This document shows, one piece after another, positions 19,229 through 29,311 of a stretch of DNA of 64,000 bases; within the stretch, counting starts at the first letter, position 1; the number at the start of each line of letters is the position of its first letter. Location of the stretch: the NCBI GenBank assembly GCA_963781035.1, contig CAWAEN010000004.1, positions 1,178,001-1,242,000 of the forward strand, read 5' to 3'. Position numbers and translations under genes: made by a program. Under the pieces are notes generated by a model. That model was not told the origin of the DNA. It saw nothing but the letters and a program-made list of their open reading frames with translations, and did no database searches. This DNA comes from SZUA-35 sp963781035 (GTDB taxonomy: Bacteria; Actinomycetota; Acidimicrobiia; Acidimicrobiales; SZUA-35).

Positions 19229-19726
19229 GTGAATGATCGATCGCTGACCCACCTCGACCCGCTCGGGCATGCTCGCATGGTCGACGTCACTCTCAAGGAA
19301 GCCTCGCCCCGTCGTGCCGTGGTGCGTGGCCGGGTGTACATGCAACCCGAGACCACCTCGTTGGTCGCAGAACGCGCCGTGGCGAAGGGCGACGTGCTCG
19401 CCGTGGCTCGTGTGGCCGGCATCATGGCGGCGAAGCGAACCAGTGATCTGCTGCCGCTGTGTCACCCCCTGTTGATCGGCGCCGTGCTCATCAACTTCGA
19501 GATCGCGGACGACCACATCGAGATCGAGACCCAGGTCGACACCGTGGACCGCACCGGTGTCGAGATGGAGGCGCTCACGGCGTGTTCGGTGGCTGCGCTG
19601 ACGATCTACGACATGTGTAAATCGGCGGACAAGAGCATGGTCATCGGGGAGATCGCGCTGTGGGAGAAGACCGGCGGGAAGTCCGGTCCGTACCGCCGGA
19701 CCGAGCCCACGGATCGCTCTGCGTGA
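19229..19726 (+). CDS. moaC: Cyclic pyranopterin monophosphate synthase
   Basis: MoaC rearranges 3',8-cH2GTP to cyclic pyranopterin monophosphate, acting right after MoaA. The 165-residue protein has the conserved MVDVTLKEASPR opening near residue 17, GIMAAKRTSDLLPLCHPLLI near 69, TVDRTGVEMEALTACSVAAL near 110 and the KSADKSMVIGEIAL Lys/Asp segment near 131 that holds catalytic residues. The start is GTG at 19229 and the frame is intact. It is the third member of the moeA-moaA-moaC cluster. Confidence 0.95.
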   Translation: MNDRSLTHLDPLGHARMVDVTLKEASPRRAVVRGRVYMQPETTSLVAERAVAKGDVLAVARVAGIMAAKRTSDLLPLCHPLLIGAVLINFEIADDHIEIETQVDTVDRTGVEMEALTACSVAALTIYDMCKSADKSMVIGEIALWEKTGGKSGPYRRTEPTDRSA

Positions 19727-19840
19727 CGCCTGACGTCGGTTTGTGGTTTCATTGCCTCGAGTTTCGTAGTACTTTTGTAACCTGTATGGGCTGGTCGCCT
19801 CCCGTGACCAGCGGAGAACCTGTGAAATGAGTCCCGCCGA

Positions 19841-20305
19841 ATGAGTTTGATCTCGACTTTCGTTCTGGTGTTCCTGGTTGCTGCGTGGGGATGGGTGCTT
19901 GGTCGCCCGCTGCTGCAGAGCCTTCTCAACAAATCGCATCGCGATCCCGTCGGTCATTTCAACCGGCAGCTGTCGGTGCTCGGCCAAGCGCCTCGTGAGT
20001 CGGCCCGCTTCGGGTCCGGCCCGTCGCTCGGCCCGGCCCGCAATCCGATGAAGCGCAGGCGTCTCCAGTGGTTCATGGCGTTGGTCATGGCCGCGGTTGT
20101 CTCGCTCGCCCTCGCGGTCGTGTTCGGCGGTGCCTTCGTCTGGCAGCACCTGCTCATCGACGCTCTCCTCGTGGCCTACGTCGTCATTGCCGCTCGCGTC
20201 GGTTCGATCGAGCGTGAGCGGGCCTCCAAGGTCACGAGCCTGCGGCTGGTCGGCGGCCAGAATCAGGGACCCGCTCCGTTCCTCCGGGCCGTCGGCGATC
20301 GCTGA
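19841..20305 (+). CDS. Membrane protein of unknown function, three predicted segments
   Basis: The 154-residue protein is not one I recognise. It has an N-terminal segment (LISTFVLVFLVAAWGWVLG), a basic cytoplasmic-type loop, then two adjacent segments (FMALVMAAVVSLALAVVFGG and LLIDALLVAYVVIAARVGS) preceded by KRRRLQW. The C terminus is polar. It lies between moaC and tRNA-Ala on the same strand, and the 114 bases upstream are relatively AT-rich, as expected for a promoter. Nothing in the sequence ties it to molybdenum cofactor synthesis. Confidence 0.7.
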   Translation: MSLISTFVLVFLVAAWGWVLGRPLLQSLLNKSHRDPVGHFNRQLSVLGQAPRESARFGSGPSLGPARNPMKRRRLQWFMALVMAAVVSLALAVVFGGAFVWQHLLIDALLVAYVVIAARVGSIERERASKVTSLRLVGGQNQGPAPFLRAVGDR

Positions 20306-20334
20306 GCGCCCGCTACGATCGACAACTCCAGATG

Positions 20335-20411
<77 letters not shown>

Positions 20412-20418
20412 ACATGGG

Positions 20419-20460
20419 AACCCCTGATCAACGGCCTCACGGTCCGGTCAGGGGTTTCTT
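20419..20460 (+). terminator. Intrinsic terminator after tRNA-Ala
   Basis: AACCCCTGA and TCAGGGGTT form a nine-pair stem starting eight bases after the tRNA CCA, followed at once by TTCTTCGTTT. The loop is about 20 bases and is itself partly self-complementary. Confidence 0.75.
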
Positions 20461-20475
20461 CGTTTGGCCGCACTC

Positions 20476-20527
20476 CCAACTGCCAGCGTCATGCGTACGC
20501 AGAGGTACCCAGAAAGCTGGCAGTTGG
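20476..20527. repeat. 52-base inverted repeat downstream of tRNA-Ala
   Basis: Perfect 12-base arms, CCAACTGCCAGC and its reverse complement, enclose a 28-base centre holding the palindrome GCGTACGC. The overall size equals that of the inverted repeats at 3419 and 50307, but the arm sequence differs, so a shared origin is only a guess. Confidence 0.5.
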
Positions 20528-20653
20528 ATGGGAATGGCGCCAGCGGACCCGCCAGTCGTCGCCGTGCAGGCCCCCGGCTCATCGACGGTGAGGAGTCCGG
20601 AATCTTTCGCGAGGGAGACAACGCGATCGAGGCACTCGCCGCGTTCCTCCGCT

Positions 20654-21544
20654 TCAGCCGTCGATCACCTGGATCGTGACGGTTGCAGCCGCACAAACGC
20701 CATCGATGGTGCAGATTCGGTAGCGAAGCGAGTCGGGTCCCTCGTGGTCTGCGTCGGACTCGTACCGGATGTGATTGCCCCGGACTCCGAACTTCTCGGC
20801 GTGTGATGGGGCGACGATGATCTCCAGCGTGCCCGGGTCGAGCAACTCTTGATCTCCGTCGTTGCTGAGGACTCGCAGATTCGCCTTGTCACCTGATTCC
20901 AACTGGTAGGCGTCGCCGACGGCGAAGTTCGGGTTGGCAGCCTGTGTCGTCGACGGCGCGGTGGTTGGTTTCGCAGTTGTTGTCGTCGTCGTCGGTATGG
21001 CCGTCGATGTCGTTGCGGTCCTCGGGGGCGCTGTTGTCGGCCCACCGCTTGTCGGCGCAGCGGTGGTGGGGGCCTCCGTCGTCGTGGTCGGGGCCGTTCT
21101 TGTCGACCCGCCAGTTGTTGGCGTCGCAGTAGTGGTGGTCCCCGCGGTCGCCGCGGTCGTCGTGGACGCCGTTGTCCCCCGGCTCGTCGGAGCGGCCGTG
21201 GTCGCAGGGGCAGTCGTCGAGATCAACGGGGTGGCAGGGGTTTCTGCCGGCACCGTCGGACCGATCAGGTCCTGCTCGGGTTCCATCGTCGTGAGCGTCG
21301 AATCGAGCCCAGCATCGGTCGCCGTCACTTCAGACGACGAGGTCACGGTCGGACCCAACGCCAACTCCTCGCGAGCGAGGGTTCCCTCGACCTCCACTTC
21401 GGACGGGTCACCAACCGTGTAGAGCCCGAGTTGCGTGGCCGGGATGACGAGCATCAAGATGACAACGACGGCCCAACCGACCACCGCTCCCGGTGCGCGG
21501 GCACCCGACCGTTCGAACGCTCGCCGGAGTTTCCGCCTCCACAT
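20654..21544 (-). CDS. Membrane-anchored Thr-rich protein with C-terminal cadherin/Ig-like domain
   Basis: Starting at ATG 21544 (MWRRKLRRAFERSG), the 296-residue protein has one N-terminal membrane segment (GWAVVVILMLVIPATQLGLY) after a basic stretch. A roughly 150-residue Thr/Ala/Pro-rich stalk follows, then a C-terminal domain with DKANLRVLSNDGDQ, LEIIVAPSHAEKFG and DSLRYRICTIDGVCAAATVT. That ending resembles the Big_9 or cadherin-like repeats used in bacterial surface adhesins, where LxxNDxD begins each repeat. It is probably displayed on the cell surface. The upstream extension of the reading frame overlaps the aminotransferase gene and is rejected. It faces the tRNA region and diverges from the aminotransferase. 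Confidence 0.7.
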   Translation of the reverse strand: MWRRKLRRAFERSGARAPGAVVGWAVVVILMLVIPATQLGLYTVGDPSEVEVEGTLAREELALGPTVTSSSEVTATDAGLDSTLTTMEPEQDLIGPTVPAETPATPLISTTAPATTAAPTSRGTTASTTTAATAGTTTTATPTTGGSTRTAPTTTTEAPTTAAPTSGGPTTAPPRTATTSTAIPTTTTTTAKPTTAPSTTQAANPNFAVGDAYQLESGDKANLRVLSNDGDQELLDPGTLEIIVAPSHAEKFGVRGNHIRYESDADHEGPDSLRYRICTIDGVCAAATVTIQVIDG

Positions 21545-21725
21545 TTCGACAAGCGTAGGGCGAACAGCCCATGTCTTGGATCGGGCTCGGGTCGAATTGC
21601 CCAGCTTCGACACGCAGCCGACCGAAAGAGACCCCCCGTCGATTACACGTTGCTGACGCCCTGCCATGATGGTCGGATGAACCCGATGCCGTGGTCGTCT
21701 CACCTCGGCTGCATCTGAGCACCGC

Positions 21726-23019
21726 ATGCCCGGCCACGTCTTCACCCGAGCCGCGGATCGGCCGGTCGCCGTCCGAGCCTCCGGCGTCACCATCACCGAC
21801 GCCGACGGTCGCGAGTATCTGGACGGCGCGGGTGGGGCGATCGCCAACTCGGTCGGCCACGGCCACCCGGCGGTTGTCGCCGCCATGGCCGAGCAGGCGG
21901 CCACCGTCGACTACGTCCACGCCACCCAGTTCGCCGCTTCCTCGCTGGAGGCCTACGCCGACGCACTGGCTCCCATCGTCCCGGTGGACGACGTCCGGGT
22001 CTTCCCGGTCAGCGGCGGGAGCGAGGCCAACGAGACCGCCCTCAAGCTGGCCCGCTCGTACCACCTCGCCCGGGGCGAGGACCGGCACCTCATCGTGGCC
22101 CGGGAGGGTGCCTACCACGGCAACACCCGGGGAGTGCTCGACGCCTCCGACCGCACCGGTCTTCGATCTGGCTACGAACCGTGGCTCGGCCACACGGTGC
22201 GCGTGCCGATGGCCCACCCATACCGGGACCGCCGAACAGGGGCCGAGCTCGTGGCTGCGACGGCCCGTGTCCTCGACGAGGTCGGACCAGAACGGATCGC
22301 AGCCTTCATCGCCGAGCCGGTGTCCGGTGCGACCCTCGCCGCCGCCGTCCCGCCCGACGACTACTGGCCGGCCCTGGCCGAGCTCTGTCGGCGGCACGGC
22401 ATCCTGCTGATCCTCGACGAGGTCATGACGGGCTTCGGCCGGACCGGTCGATGGTTCGCGGCCGACCACTGGGGGATCCGGCCCGACATCGTCACCGCCG
22501 GCAAGGGCGCATCTTCGGGCTACTGGCCTCTTGGTCTGTGTCTGGCCGCTGGGCCGATCGTCGAGACCGTCACGGCCGCCGGGACCTTCGCCCACGGCTT
22601 CACGTGGTCCCACCATCCGCTCGGCGCCGCCGTCGGCCAGGCGGTGCTCGATGTCCTGCGCGACGGGGATCTGGTGACCGTCGCCGCCCGTCACGGTGAG
22701 CGGTTGGGTAGGGCAGTTGGTCGATCGACTCGGGCAGCATCCCTCGGTTGGCGACGTGCGCGGGCTCGGGATGCTCTGGGCCGTCGAGTTCGTCGCCGAC
22801 CGGGCGACCCGGGAGCCATACGATCGGGCTGATCAGGTGACCGAACGTGTGACGGCTGCCTGTTTCGAGCGGGGCCTCACCGTCTACCCGTGCACCTCCT
22901 GTGTGGACGGCGCCATCGGCGATGCCGTACTCCTCGGCCCGCCCCTCACCGCCACGATCGCCGAGCTCGACACGATGGTCGACCGACTGGCCGCCGGCGT
23001 CGGCGCCGTCCTCGGCTGA
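21726..23019 (+). CDS. Class III PLP-dependent aminotransferase, one frameshift
   Basis: The enzyme belongs to the omega-amino acid:pyruvate / GABA aminotransferase group. Landmarks are YLDGAGGAIANSVGHGHPAV, FPVSGGSEANETALKLAR for PLP phosphate binding, AFIAEPVSG, and LILDEVMTGFGRTGRWFA with the Asp that pairs with the PLP nitrogen. The PLP lysine is in IVTAGKGASSGY. After HGERLGR the frame breaks near 22707; removing one G from AGGGCAG gives RQLVDRLGQHPSVGDVRGLG, which continues to the end in the next frame. The total is 3n+1. It converges on the xanthine-dehydrogenase-like gene with three bases between stops, suggesting a shared catabolic region, but the amine substrate is unknown. Confidence 0.85.
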
Positions 23020-23022
23020 GCG

Positions 23023-25284
23023 TCACTCACCGCGGGCAGCTCGCCAGAGTCGCTCGGGGGTGAGCGGAAGGTCGACATGCTCCACTCCGAAGGGGCTCAG
23101 GGCATCCATGACCGCATTGTGGACCGCAGCGGTGGCGCCGTTGCAGCCGTTCTCGCCGATGCCACGGGTACCGAGGGCATTGCGTTGCGTCGGTGTGCCG
23201 AGCGTCGCGGTGGTGATGGGGCAGACCTCGGTGATCGAGGGGAGCAGGTAGGTCATGAACGACGCACCCTCGGGGTTGCCGTCGGCGTCGAAGGTGGCCG
23301 ACTCCCACAGCGCCTGCCCGATCCCGGCCACCGACCCGCCGTGTTGTTGGCCCTCGACGAAGGTCGGCTGGAGGACCACCCCGCAGTCGTCGACCGCCAC
23401 GTGACGCAGCAGCCGCACCGCCCCGGTGTCGGGGTCGACTTCGACCACGGTGGCGTGGGCGCCATAGGGGTGGGCTTCCCCATCGGTCGGGGCGTGACGG
23501 ACCGACTCCAGGCACCGGTTGGGTGACTGCTCGGCCAGATCCACCCAGGTGACCCGTCGGGTCGGCACCCCGGCCACCGCCAGGCCGGCCCCCAGGCCGT
23601 AGCCGGCCGATGCAACGACCAGATCGGTGGATGCCACTTCGAGTCGGGCCGCTGCCTCGTCCCGCGCCGCCTCCACGATCTCGTCGCACGACGCTGCCAG
23701 GTTGGAGCCGATGATCTGGCTCGCCCGGGATCCGCCGACCCCCAGACCCTGGTCGATCGCCGCAGTGTCGGCGTCGACCACGTCGATCTGGTCCTCGGCC
23801 ACGCCGAGGCGTTCACTCACCAGCGCTCGCCACGTCTCGGCATGGGACTGGCCGTGGGATGCCTGCCCGCAGGCCACGAGCAGCCTCCCGTCGGGAGTGA
23901 GACGAATCCGTGCAGAGTCGGCCGGGGTCCCGCGGCCCGAGGTCTGGGCGTAGCAGGCCACACCGATGCCGAGTTGGACCCGTTCGCCGGCCCGCGCGGC
24001 GGGTCGTCTGATCGGACCGCCACCGATCCAGCTCGATCAGCTCGACCGCCCGATCGAGCGCTCGCACCGGGTCGCCCGAGTCGTAGACCACCCCGCCCGG
24101 CTGCTCCCGGGGCAGATCGCCGGCGGCGAGCAGGTTGCGGCGACGGAACTCGATCGGGTCGAGACCGAGGCGGCGGGCGGCGACGTCGAAGATCCGCTCC
24201 CGTGCGTGGTTGGCCTCGGGTTGACCGGCGCCCCGATAGGCGGCGACCGGTGTGGTGGTGGTGAGTCTGGCCCGCCCCCGCCAGCGCAGGGTGGGCACCC
24301 GATAGAGGCCGGTGGCCTGGCGACGGACGCTGATCAGCAGCAGTCCGGCCATGTGGGCGGTGGCCCCGGCGTCGGCTGTGACGTCGACATCGAGGCCCTG
24401 GATCCGGCCTTCGCGGTCGAGACCCAGCCGCACCGTCGACACCAGTCCTCGACCGTGGGGCATGCCGGTCAGGTTCTCGGAACGGGTCTGGAGCCAGCGC
24501 ACCGGCCGTCCGAGGCGTCTGGCCAGTTCGACGATCACCGCGAACTCCACCGGCGGGGTGGCCCGCCCGCCGAACCCGCCGCCCACGCTGGGGGAGCGGA
24601 CCCGCAGCCGGGACGGATCGAGATCGAGCACCCGGGCCAGCTCGTCGCGCACGTCGTGCACCCCCTGGCTCGTGCACCAGATGTCGAGCTCACCCGTCGC
24701 CGTCGGTTCGACCAGGATCCCGTCGGACTCCAGCGGCGCTGATGCCACCCGCTGGTTCACCACCGTCAGCTCGACGATCCGCTCGGCCCCGGCCACCGGA
24801 TCGGGTCCGTCGTCTTCGATCCGGTACACGGTGTTGTCGCCGGGCGGTTGTCGCCGGCGGATGGTGCCGGAGCCGGGTACAGCTCGACAGGCGGCGCGAC
24901 GACCGTGGGGTCGACCACTGGCTGCAGCGGTTCGAGGTCGACGTCGACCAGCTCGGTTGCGTCCTCGGCCCGGACCGGATCGTCGGCCACGACCACCGCC
25001 ACGGCCTCACCGACGTGGCGGATCCGGTCGACGGCGAGAGGGTGCCGGGCCTGGCCGGCGTCGAGGACTTCGAGGTGCCGATACGGGCCCAGGCCGAGGC
25101 TCGCTCCGGTCTCCACCGCCACCACACCGTCGGCGGCCAGCGCGACTGCGTTGTCGATCGAGCGGATCTCGGCATGGGCGAGCGGTGAGCGGACGAACCA
25201 GGCGTGGAGACACCCGTCTGGCACCGGGAGGTCGGCCAGGAATCGGCTCCGCCCAGTGAGGAGATCTGGGTCCTCCGATCGCAT
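23023..25284 (-). CDS. Xanthine dehydrogenase / aldehyde oxidase-type molybdenum-binding subunit, two frameshifts
   Basis: Reading leftward from ATG 25284, the protein starts MRSEDPDLLTGRSRFLADLP and VRSPLAHAEIRSID, the usual opening of CoxL/XDH large subunits. Frame breaks occur near 24870 (before TVYRIEDDG) and near 24000 (before GVACYAQTSGRG), and they cancel in length (754 codons). Molybdopterin-site motifs include SVGGGFGGRATPPVEFA, AYRGAGQPEANHARE and, near the end, GTRGIGENGCNGATAA with the catalytic Glu. Such subunits hydroxylate N-heterocycles or aldehydes and normally work with a 2Fe-2S and an FAD subunit; neither is seen here. Its start overlaps the hyuB stop by four bases, so it is the third gene of a coupled operon. 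Confidence 0.85.
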
Positions 25285-27026
25285 CAGCGGTCGGGCTCGG
25301 CGTCGTCGGGTGATGCCTGCAGCCCGTACACGTCACGGGCCGCCTCGGCCGACACCACTCCGTCGCGGACATCGCGCTCGACATCGTGCCGCGGCCGCTT
25401 CCGAGGGTCGCCCCAGCCACCGCCACCGGGGGAGCGGGCCACCATCCGGACCGGACCGAACTCGGCCAGACCGTACGGAGGGGCCCGGAACGGAAGGCGG
25501 GGATCGGCTCCCTCCCACGTGTCCCCCTCTTCATGGAGGGCGGCGGTCGGCGGGTGCAGGGTGATCTCTCCACCGATCCCGGGGAGCCCGCCCTGCACCC
25601 CGTAGCTCGACGGTGCACCCACCCCCTCGCCCCGGAAGGACCAGCGGGCCGGCGTGAGCACGTCGACCTCGTACTCGATCCCGGTGCCTCCTCGCCATCG
25701 ACCCGGCCCGCCGCCATCGGTTCGGAACTCCTGACGGTGGTAGTGGACCGGGTAACGCTGCTCGGTGAACTCCACGTCTGGAAGGGTCAGGCCCCCGTAC
25801 GCGATCAGGTGCCCGATCTGGTTGAAGCCATCTCGGCCGGGAGCAGCCCCACCACCGGCAGCGGCGCTCCAGTGGTACATGACGAAGGGGTGGCCATCCC
25901 GCTCGCCTGCGGTCACGCCGAAGATGTTCTTGCCCCACCCGGCGAGGGCCCGGTCGGGATCGGCCTGCGACAGGTTTTGCCACACCAGGTGGATGATCTC
26001 GTGGGCCGGGATCACCGTGTTCATCGTCATCGGGGCGGGTGGCCGGGCGTTCACGACCGTGCCTTCGGGTGCGATCATGGTCACCCCTCGGAAGCTGCCC
26101 TCGTTGCGAGGAAGATCCGGTTCGAACCAGCCGGCCAGCGCCATCGACACCGCCGACCAGGTGTTGACCCAACCGCTGTTCTTGAATCCCCGGATCTGGG
26201 GGTCGGTGCCGGTGAAGTCGACGGTCACCTCGTCGCCCTCGACCGTGAGCGCCAGACGGAGAGTGACGTCGGCAGGGCCGAAGCAGTCGTCGTCCCAGTG
26301 CTCGCTGGCATGCCAGGTCCCGTCGGGGAGTTCGGCGATCCGGCTCCGAAACACGCGCTCGGCGTGATCGCACACCTCGTCGAACGCGACGAGGGCGGTG
26401 TCGCGACCGAGCTCGGTGACCAGCTCGATCAGCCGCTCGGCCCCGATCTTGACCGAACCGAGCATGGCCCGCAGGTCGCCGTCGAGGAGGTCGGGCGTCC
26501 GGGAGTTGGCGAGCAGCAGCTGCCACAGGTCGTCGCGCACACCGCCGGCGTCGGCCAATTGCATCACCGGCAACCGGATTCCCTCGTGGAAGATCTCGGT
26601 GGCAGTCGGGTTGTAGGTGCCGGCAGCACCGCCGCCGATGTCGCTCTGGTGGGCCCGGTTGCAGCAGAAGCCGACCAGCTCACCGCCGGTGAACACGGGA
26701 CGGGCCACCACCCAGTCTGGCAAGTGGTTGCCTCCAGCCAGGTAGGGGTCGTTGAGCAGGAAGACGTCGCCGTCGATCAGTCGGTCGCCGAAGCGATCCA
26801 GGATCGCCCGGACCGCGAACCCACCGCCGCCGGTGTGGATCGGAATTCCGTCTGCCGTGGACACGAGCAGGCCGTGGCGATTGGTCGCGAAACACGAGAA
26901 GTCGTGGCTCTGGGAGAAGATCGGACTGCGGGCGGTACGGGTCATGACCCAGCCCATGTGGCGACAGAGGTGATCGAGCCGGGCCTGGACGAGCGCCAGC
27001 TGGACAGGATCGACCGAGGTCGTCAT
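25284..27026 (-). CDS. Hydantoinase B / N-methylhydantoinase B-type subunit
   Basis: The 580-residue protein matches the HyuB family (oxoprolinase C-terminal half). Landmarks are SPIFSQSHDFSCFATNRHG near residue 34, GDVFLLNDPYLAGGNHLPDW near 82, FCCNRAHQSDIGG near 116, FTGTDPQIRGFKNS near 270 and SPGGGGWGDPRKRP near the end. With HyuA it forms ATP-dependent amidohydrolases that open hydantoin or 5-oxoproline rings. I chose ATG 27026 because it overlaps the hyuA stop (ATGA); the longer upstream reading frame is antisense noise. The 3' end overlaps the molybdoenzyme start by three bases. The frame is intact, in contrast to many neighbours. Confidence 0.92.
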   Translation of the reverse strand: MTTSVDPVQLALVQARLDHLCRHMGWVMTRTARSPIFSQSHDFSCFATNRHGLLVSTADGIPIHTGGGGFAVRAILDRFGDRLIDGDVFLLNDPYLAGGNHLPDWVVARPVFTGGELVGFCCNRAHQSDIGGGAAGTYNPTATEIFHEGIRLPVMQLADAGGVRDDLWQLLLANSRTPDLLDGDLRAMLGSVKIGAERLIELVTELGRDTALVAFDEVCDHAERVFRSRIAELPDGTWHASEHWDDDCFGPADVTLRLALTVEGDEVTVDFTGTDPQIRGFKNSGWVNTWSAVSMALAGWFEPDLPRNEGSFRGVTMIAPEGTVVNARPPAPMTMNTVIPAHEIIHLVWQNLSQADPDRALAGWGKNIFGVTAGERDGHPFVMYHWSAAAGGGAAPGRDGFNQIGHLIAYGGLTLPDVEFTEQRYPVHYHRQEFRTDGGGPGRWRGGTGIEYEVDVLTPARWSFRGEGVGAPSSYGVQGGLPGIGGEITLHPPTAALHEEGDTWEGADPRLPFRAPPYGLAEFGPVRMVARSPGGGGWGDPRKRPRHDVERDVRDGVVSAEAARDVYGLQASPDDAEPDR

Positions 27027-29131
27027 GGGAGGGTTCCTCTCGCTGTACCGAGATCGATCAACAGGTCGCCGCCGTCGCCGATCCGGCACCGATCGCCCGG
27101 CAGACCCAGCACCGTGGTGGTGCGGGCCTCGATCAGGTATGGCCCGATCAGCTCGTGGCCCGGCGCCAGTGAGGCGCCGTCGATCACCGGAACCTCGTGC
27201 CACCCGTGGGTCGGATCGATCCAGCAGGGGCGATGCTCGAGCACCGGGACGGGAGCGTCGGCCGGAGTGAGACGGGGTGGTGTCAACCGCTCGAGCCGGC
27301 CGTGGGACACCACCCCGACCGCGGTCACGTCGAGTGCACCGTCGGGTTGGATGTGACCGTAGCGACGCTCGTACTCGTCCTCGAACGACGCTCGGATCGT
27401 CGCAACGGTGAACGCTGGTTCCACCCCGACCCGCAACGAGAACAGCTGGCCGGGATACCTGAGATCGACGTACCAATCGGTGTCGACCGCGACGCCAGGC
27501 GGCCACTCGTCGGCGACGGAAAGGACCGACCGATCGGCCTCGGTCTCGAGTGCCGTCTTCACACCGTCGGCTCCGAGATCGTCGAGTCGGCCGACGATGC
27601 TGCGGGAGACGTCCCGGCGCAAGTCGCTGTGGAGCATGCCCATCGCGCAGAACACTCCGGCCTCGGCCGGCACCAGGAGCTGTCGACAGCCGAGCGCGCG
27701 GGCCACCGCCGAACCGTGGAGCCCGCCGGCACCCCCAGCGGCCACCAGCGTCATTCGACCAGGATTCCTGCCTCGCTCGATCGTGATCGTCTCCACTGCT
27801 TGGCGCAGGTGCTGCTCGAGCAGGCGGAGGACCCCGATCGCTGCGTCTTCCACGTTCAGATCGAGCGGTGCCGCCACTCGCGCCATCAGTGCCTGGCGTG
27901 CAGCGTTGTCGTCGAGCACCACAGAGCCTCCGGCGTAGGGGCCGGGTCGGAGGCGACCGAGCGCCAAGTGGGCGTCGGTGACGGTTGGCTCGCTGCCGCC
28001 CTTGCCGTAGCAGGCGGGTCCCGGATCGGCGCCGGCGCCCCTCGGTCCGACGTGCAACAGGCCGCCCTCGTCGATCCACGCGATCGTTCCGCCCCCGGCT
28101 CCGATGGTGTGCACGTCGACTGCGGGCACGGCGAGGTGGTAGCCGCCCACCACCAACCCGTCGGTGACGTCGACCGAGCCATCGGCCATCACCGCCACAT
28201 CGCACGATGTCCCGCCGATCTCCATGCTCACCATGGGACCCTCGATCCCGGTTGCCGCGGCCGTTCGCCGGAGCGCACCACCGACCGCCGCCGGGCCCGA
28301 CAGCACCAGGTCGACCGGTCGGGCCGCGACCGTCCCCAGGGGCACCGTGCCCCCGTTCGAGGCCAGCATGAGCAGCGTCCCGCTCAGGCCGCGCTCGGAC
28401 AGGGCGGCGGCCAGGCGTTCGAGGTAGCCGCCGACTCGAGGTACCAGGCCGGCGTTCACGACGGCCGTCGACGTCCGGGCGTACTCCCCGAGCAGCGGCA
28501 TCACGTCAGCCGACGCCGTCGTGCGAGCACCCGGCCATCGCTCGCGCAGGATCTCGGCCGCTCGCTGTTCGTGCCTGGGATCGAGGTAGCTGTGCAGGAA
28601 GCTCACCGCCACCGCTTCGACCCCGTCCGCGGCCAACTGGGCACCGGCGGATCGGACCGCCTCCTCGTCGAGTGGAAAGACCTCCCGACCGTCGGCGGCC
28701 ACCCGTTCGCGGATGCCCAGCCGACGGGACCGGGGCACCACGACCGGCGGCCAAGGCGCCCGGTGATCCCACTGGTCCTCCCGGATTCCCCGCCGGATCT
28801 CGAGGGCGTCCCGGAACCCTTCGGTGGTGAGAAGACCGACCGGGGCGAGCGTGCGCTCCAGCACGGCGTTGGTGGCCACGGTGGAGCCGTGCACGAAGCG
28901 GGCGCAATGGCCGAGCAGTTCCCGTCGGGGAACGGCCAGGTCATCGGCGAGGACGTCGACGGCGTCGAGGACGCCGACCGCCGAATCGTGCGGCGTGGAC
29001 GGAACCTTCGCCACCCACTGGTAGCCGCTTGCATCCAGCATCACCAGGTCGGTGAACGTGCCGCCGACGTCGACCGCGATGGCGCACGGCCAGGTTGGTT
29101 CGTTCGATTCGGAGGGATCGCGATCGACCAC
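27023..29131 (-). CDS. Hydantoinase A / N-methylhydantoinase A-type subunit
   Basis: The 702-residue protein is a HyuA-type ATPase subunit of the ASKHA fold. It has AIAVDVGGTFTDLVMLDASG near residue 14, GSTVATNAVLERTLAPVGLLTT near 68 and EIRRGIREDQWDHR near 96. Further on are SGPAAVGGALR, SMEIGGTSCDVAVM, TIGAGGGTIAW and DPGPACYGKGGSEPTVTDA, with a C-terminal RYGHIQPDGALDV. It pairs with HyuB, four bases overlapping, for ATP-driven ring opening of a cyclic amide. The start is GTG at 29131, just before the conserved domain. This is the first gene of a three-gene operon ending in the molybdoenzyme. The substrate could be a hydantoin, 5-oxoproline or a related lactam. Confidence 0.92.
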   Translation of the reverse strand: MVDRDPSESNEPTWPCAIAVDVGGTFTDLVMLDASGYQWVAKVPSTPHDSAVGVLDAVDVLADDLAVPRRELLGHCARFVHGSTVATNAVLERTLAPVGLLTTEGFRDALEIRRGIREDQWDHRAPWPPVVVPRSRRLGIRERVAADGREVFPLDEEAVRSAGAQLAADGVEAVAVSFLHSYLDPRHEQRAAEILRERWPGARTTASADVMPLLGEYARTSTAVVNAGLVPRVGGYLERLAAALSERGLSGTLLMLASNGGTVPLGTVAARPVDLVLSGPAAVGGALRRTAAATGIEGPMVSMEIGGTSCDVAVMADGSVDVTDGLVVGGYHLAVPAVDVHTIGAGGGTIAWIDEGGLLHVGPRGAGADPGPACYGKGGSEPTVTDAHLALGRLRPGPYAGGSVVLDDNAARQALMARVAAPLDLNVEDAAIGVLRLLEQHLRQAVETITIERGRNPGRMTLVAAGGAGGLHGSAVARALGCRQLLVPAEAGVFCAMGMLHSDLRRDVSRSIVGRLDDLGADGVKTALETEADRSVLSVADEWPPGVAVDTDWYVDLRYPGQLFSLRVGVEPAFTVATIRASFEDEYERRYGHIQPDGALDVTAVGVVSHGRLERLTPPRLTPADAPVPVLEHRPCWIDPTHGWHEVPVIDGASLAPGHELIGPYLIEARTTTVLGLPGDRCRIGDGGDLLIDLGTARGTLP

Positions 29132-29311
29132 GGCGCCGACCTTAGTCAGGCTGGATCGGGCGGAACCGCCGTCCACGACGACCAGAAGCGATCGTGCCGG
29201 CGACGACGGACCACTTGACAGGGCTCCCTGATCCGACTGAGTCTCCTCAGGCAACCTTGATCCGGCAGCACGGACCTGGCCGCCCGAGCAGGGCGAGGAA
29301 GGTGGTTTCCC

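Noticed and set aside
20460..20640. Integration scar or phage remnant next to tRNA-Ala
   Set aside because: No second copy of the tRNA 3' end and no integrase or phage-like gene is visible downstream; only an inverted repeat and a terminator are present.
27027..28205. Upstream half of a 973-codon minus-strand frame ending in hyuB
   Set aside because: The upstream part lies over hyuA in another frame and is Arg-rich noise. The hyuB start at 27026 overlaps the hyuA stop as in a coupled operon.
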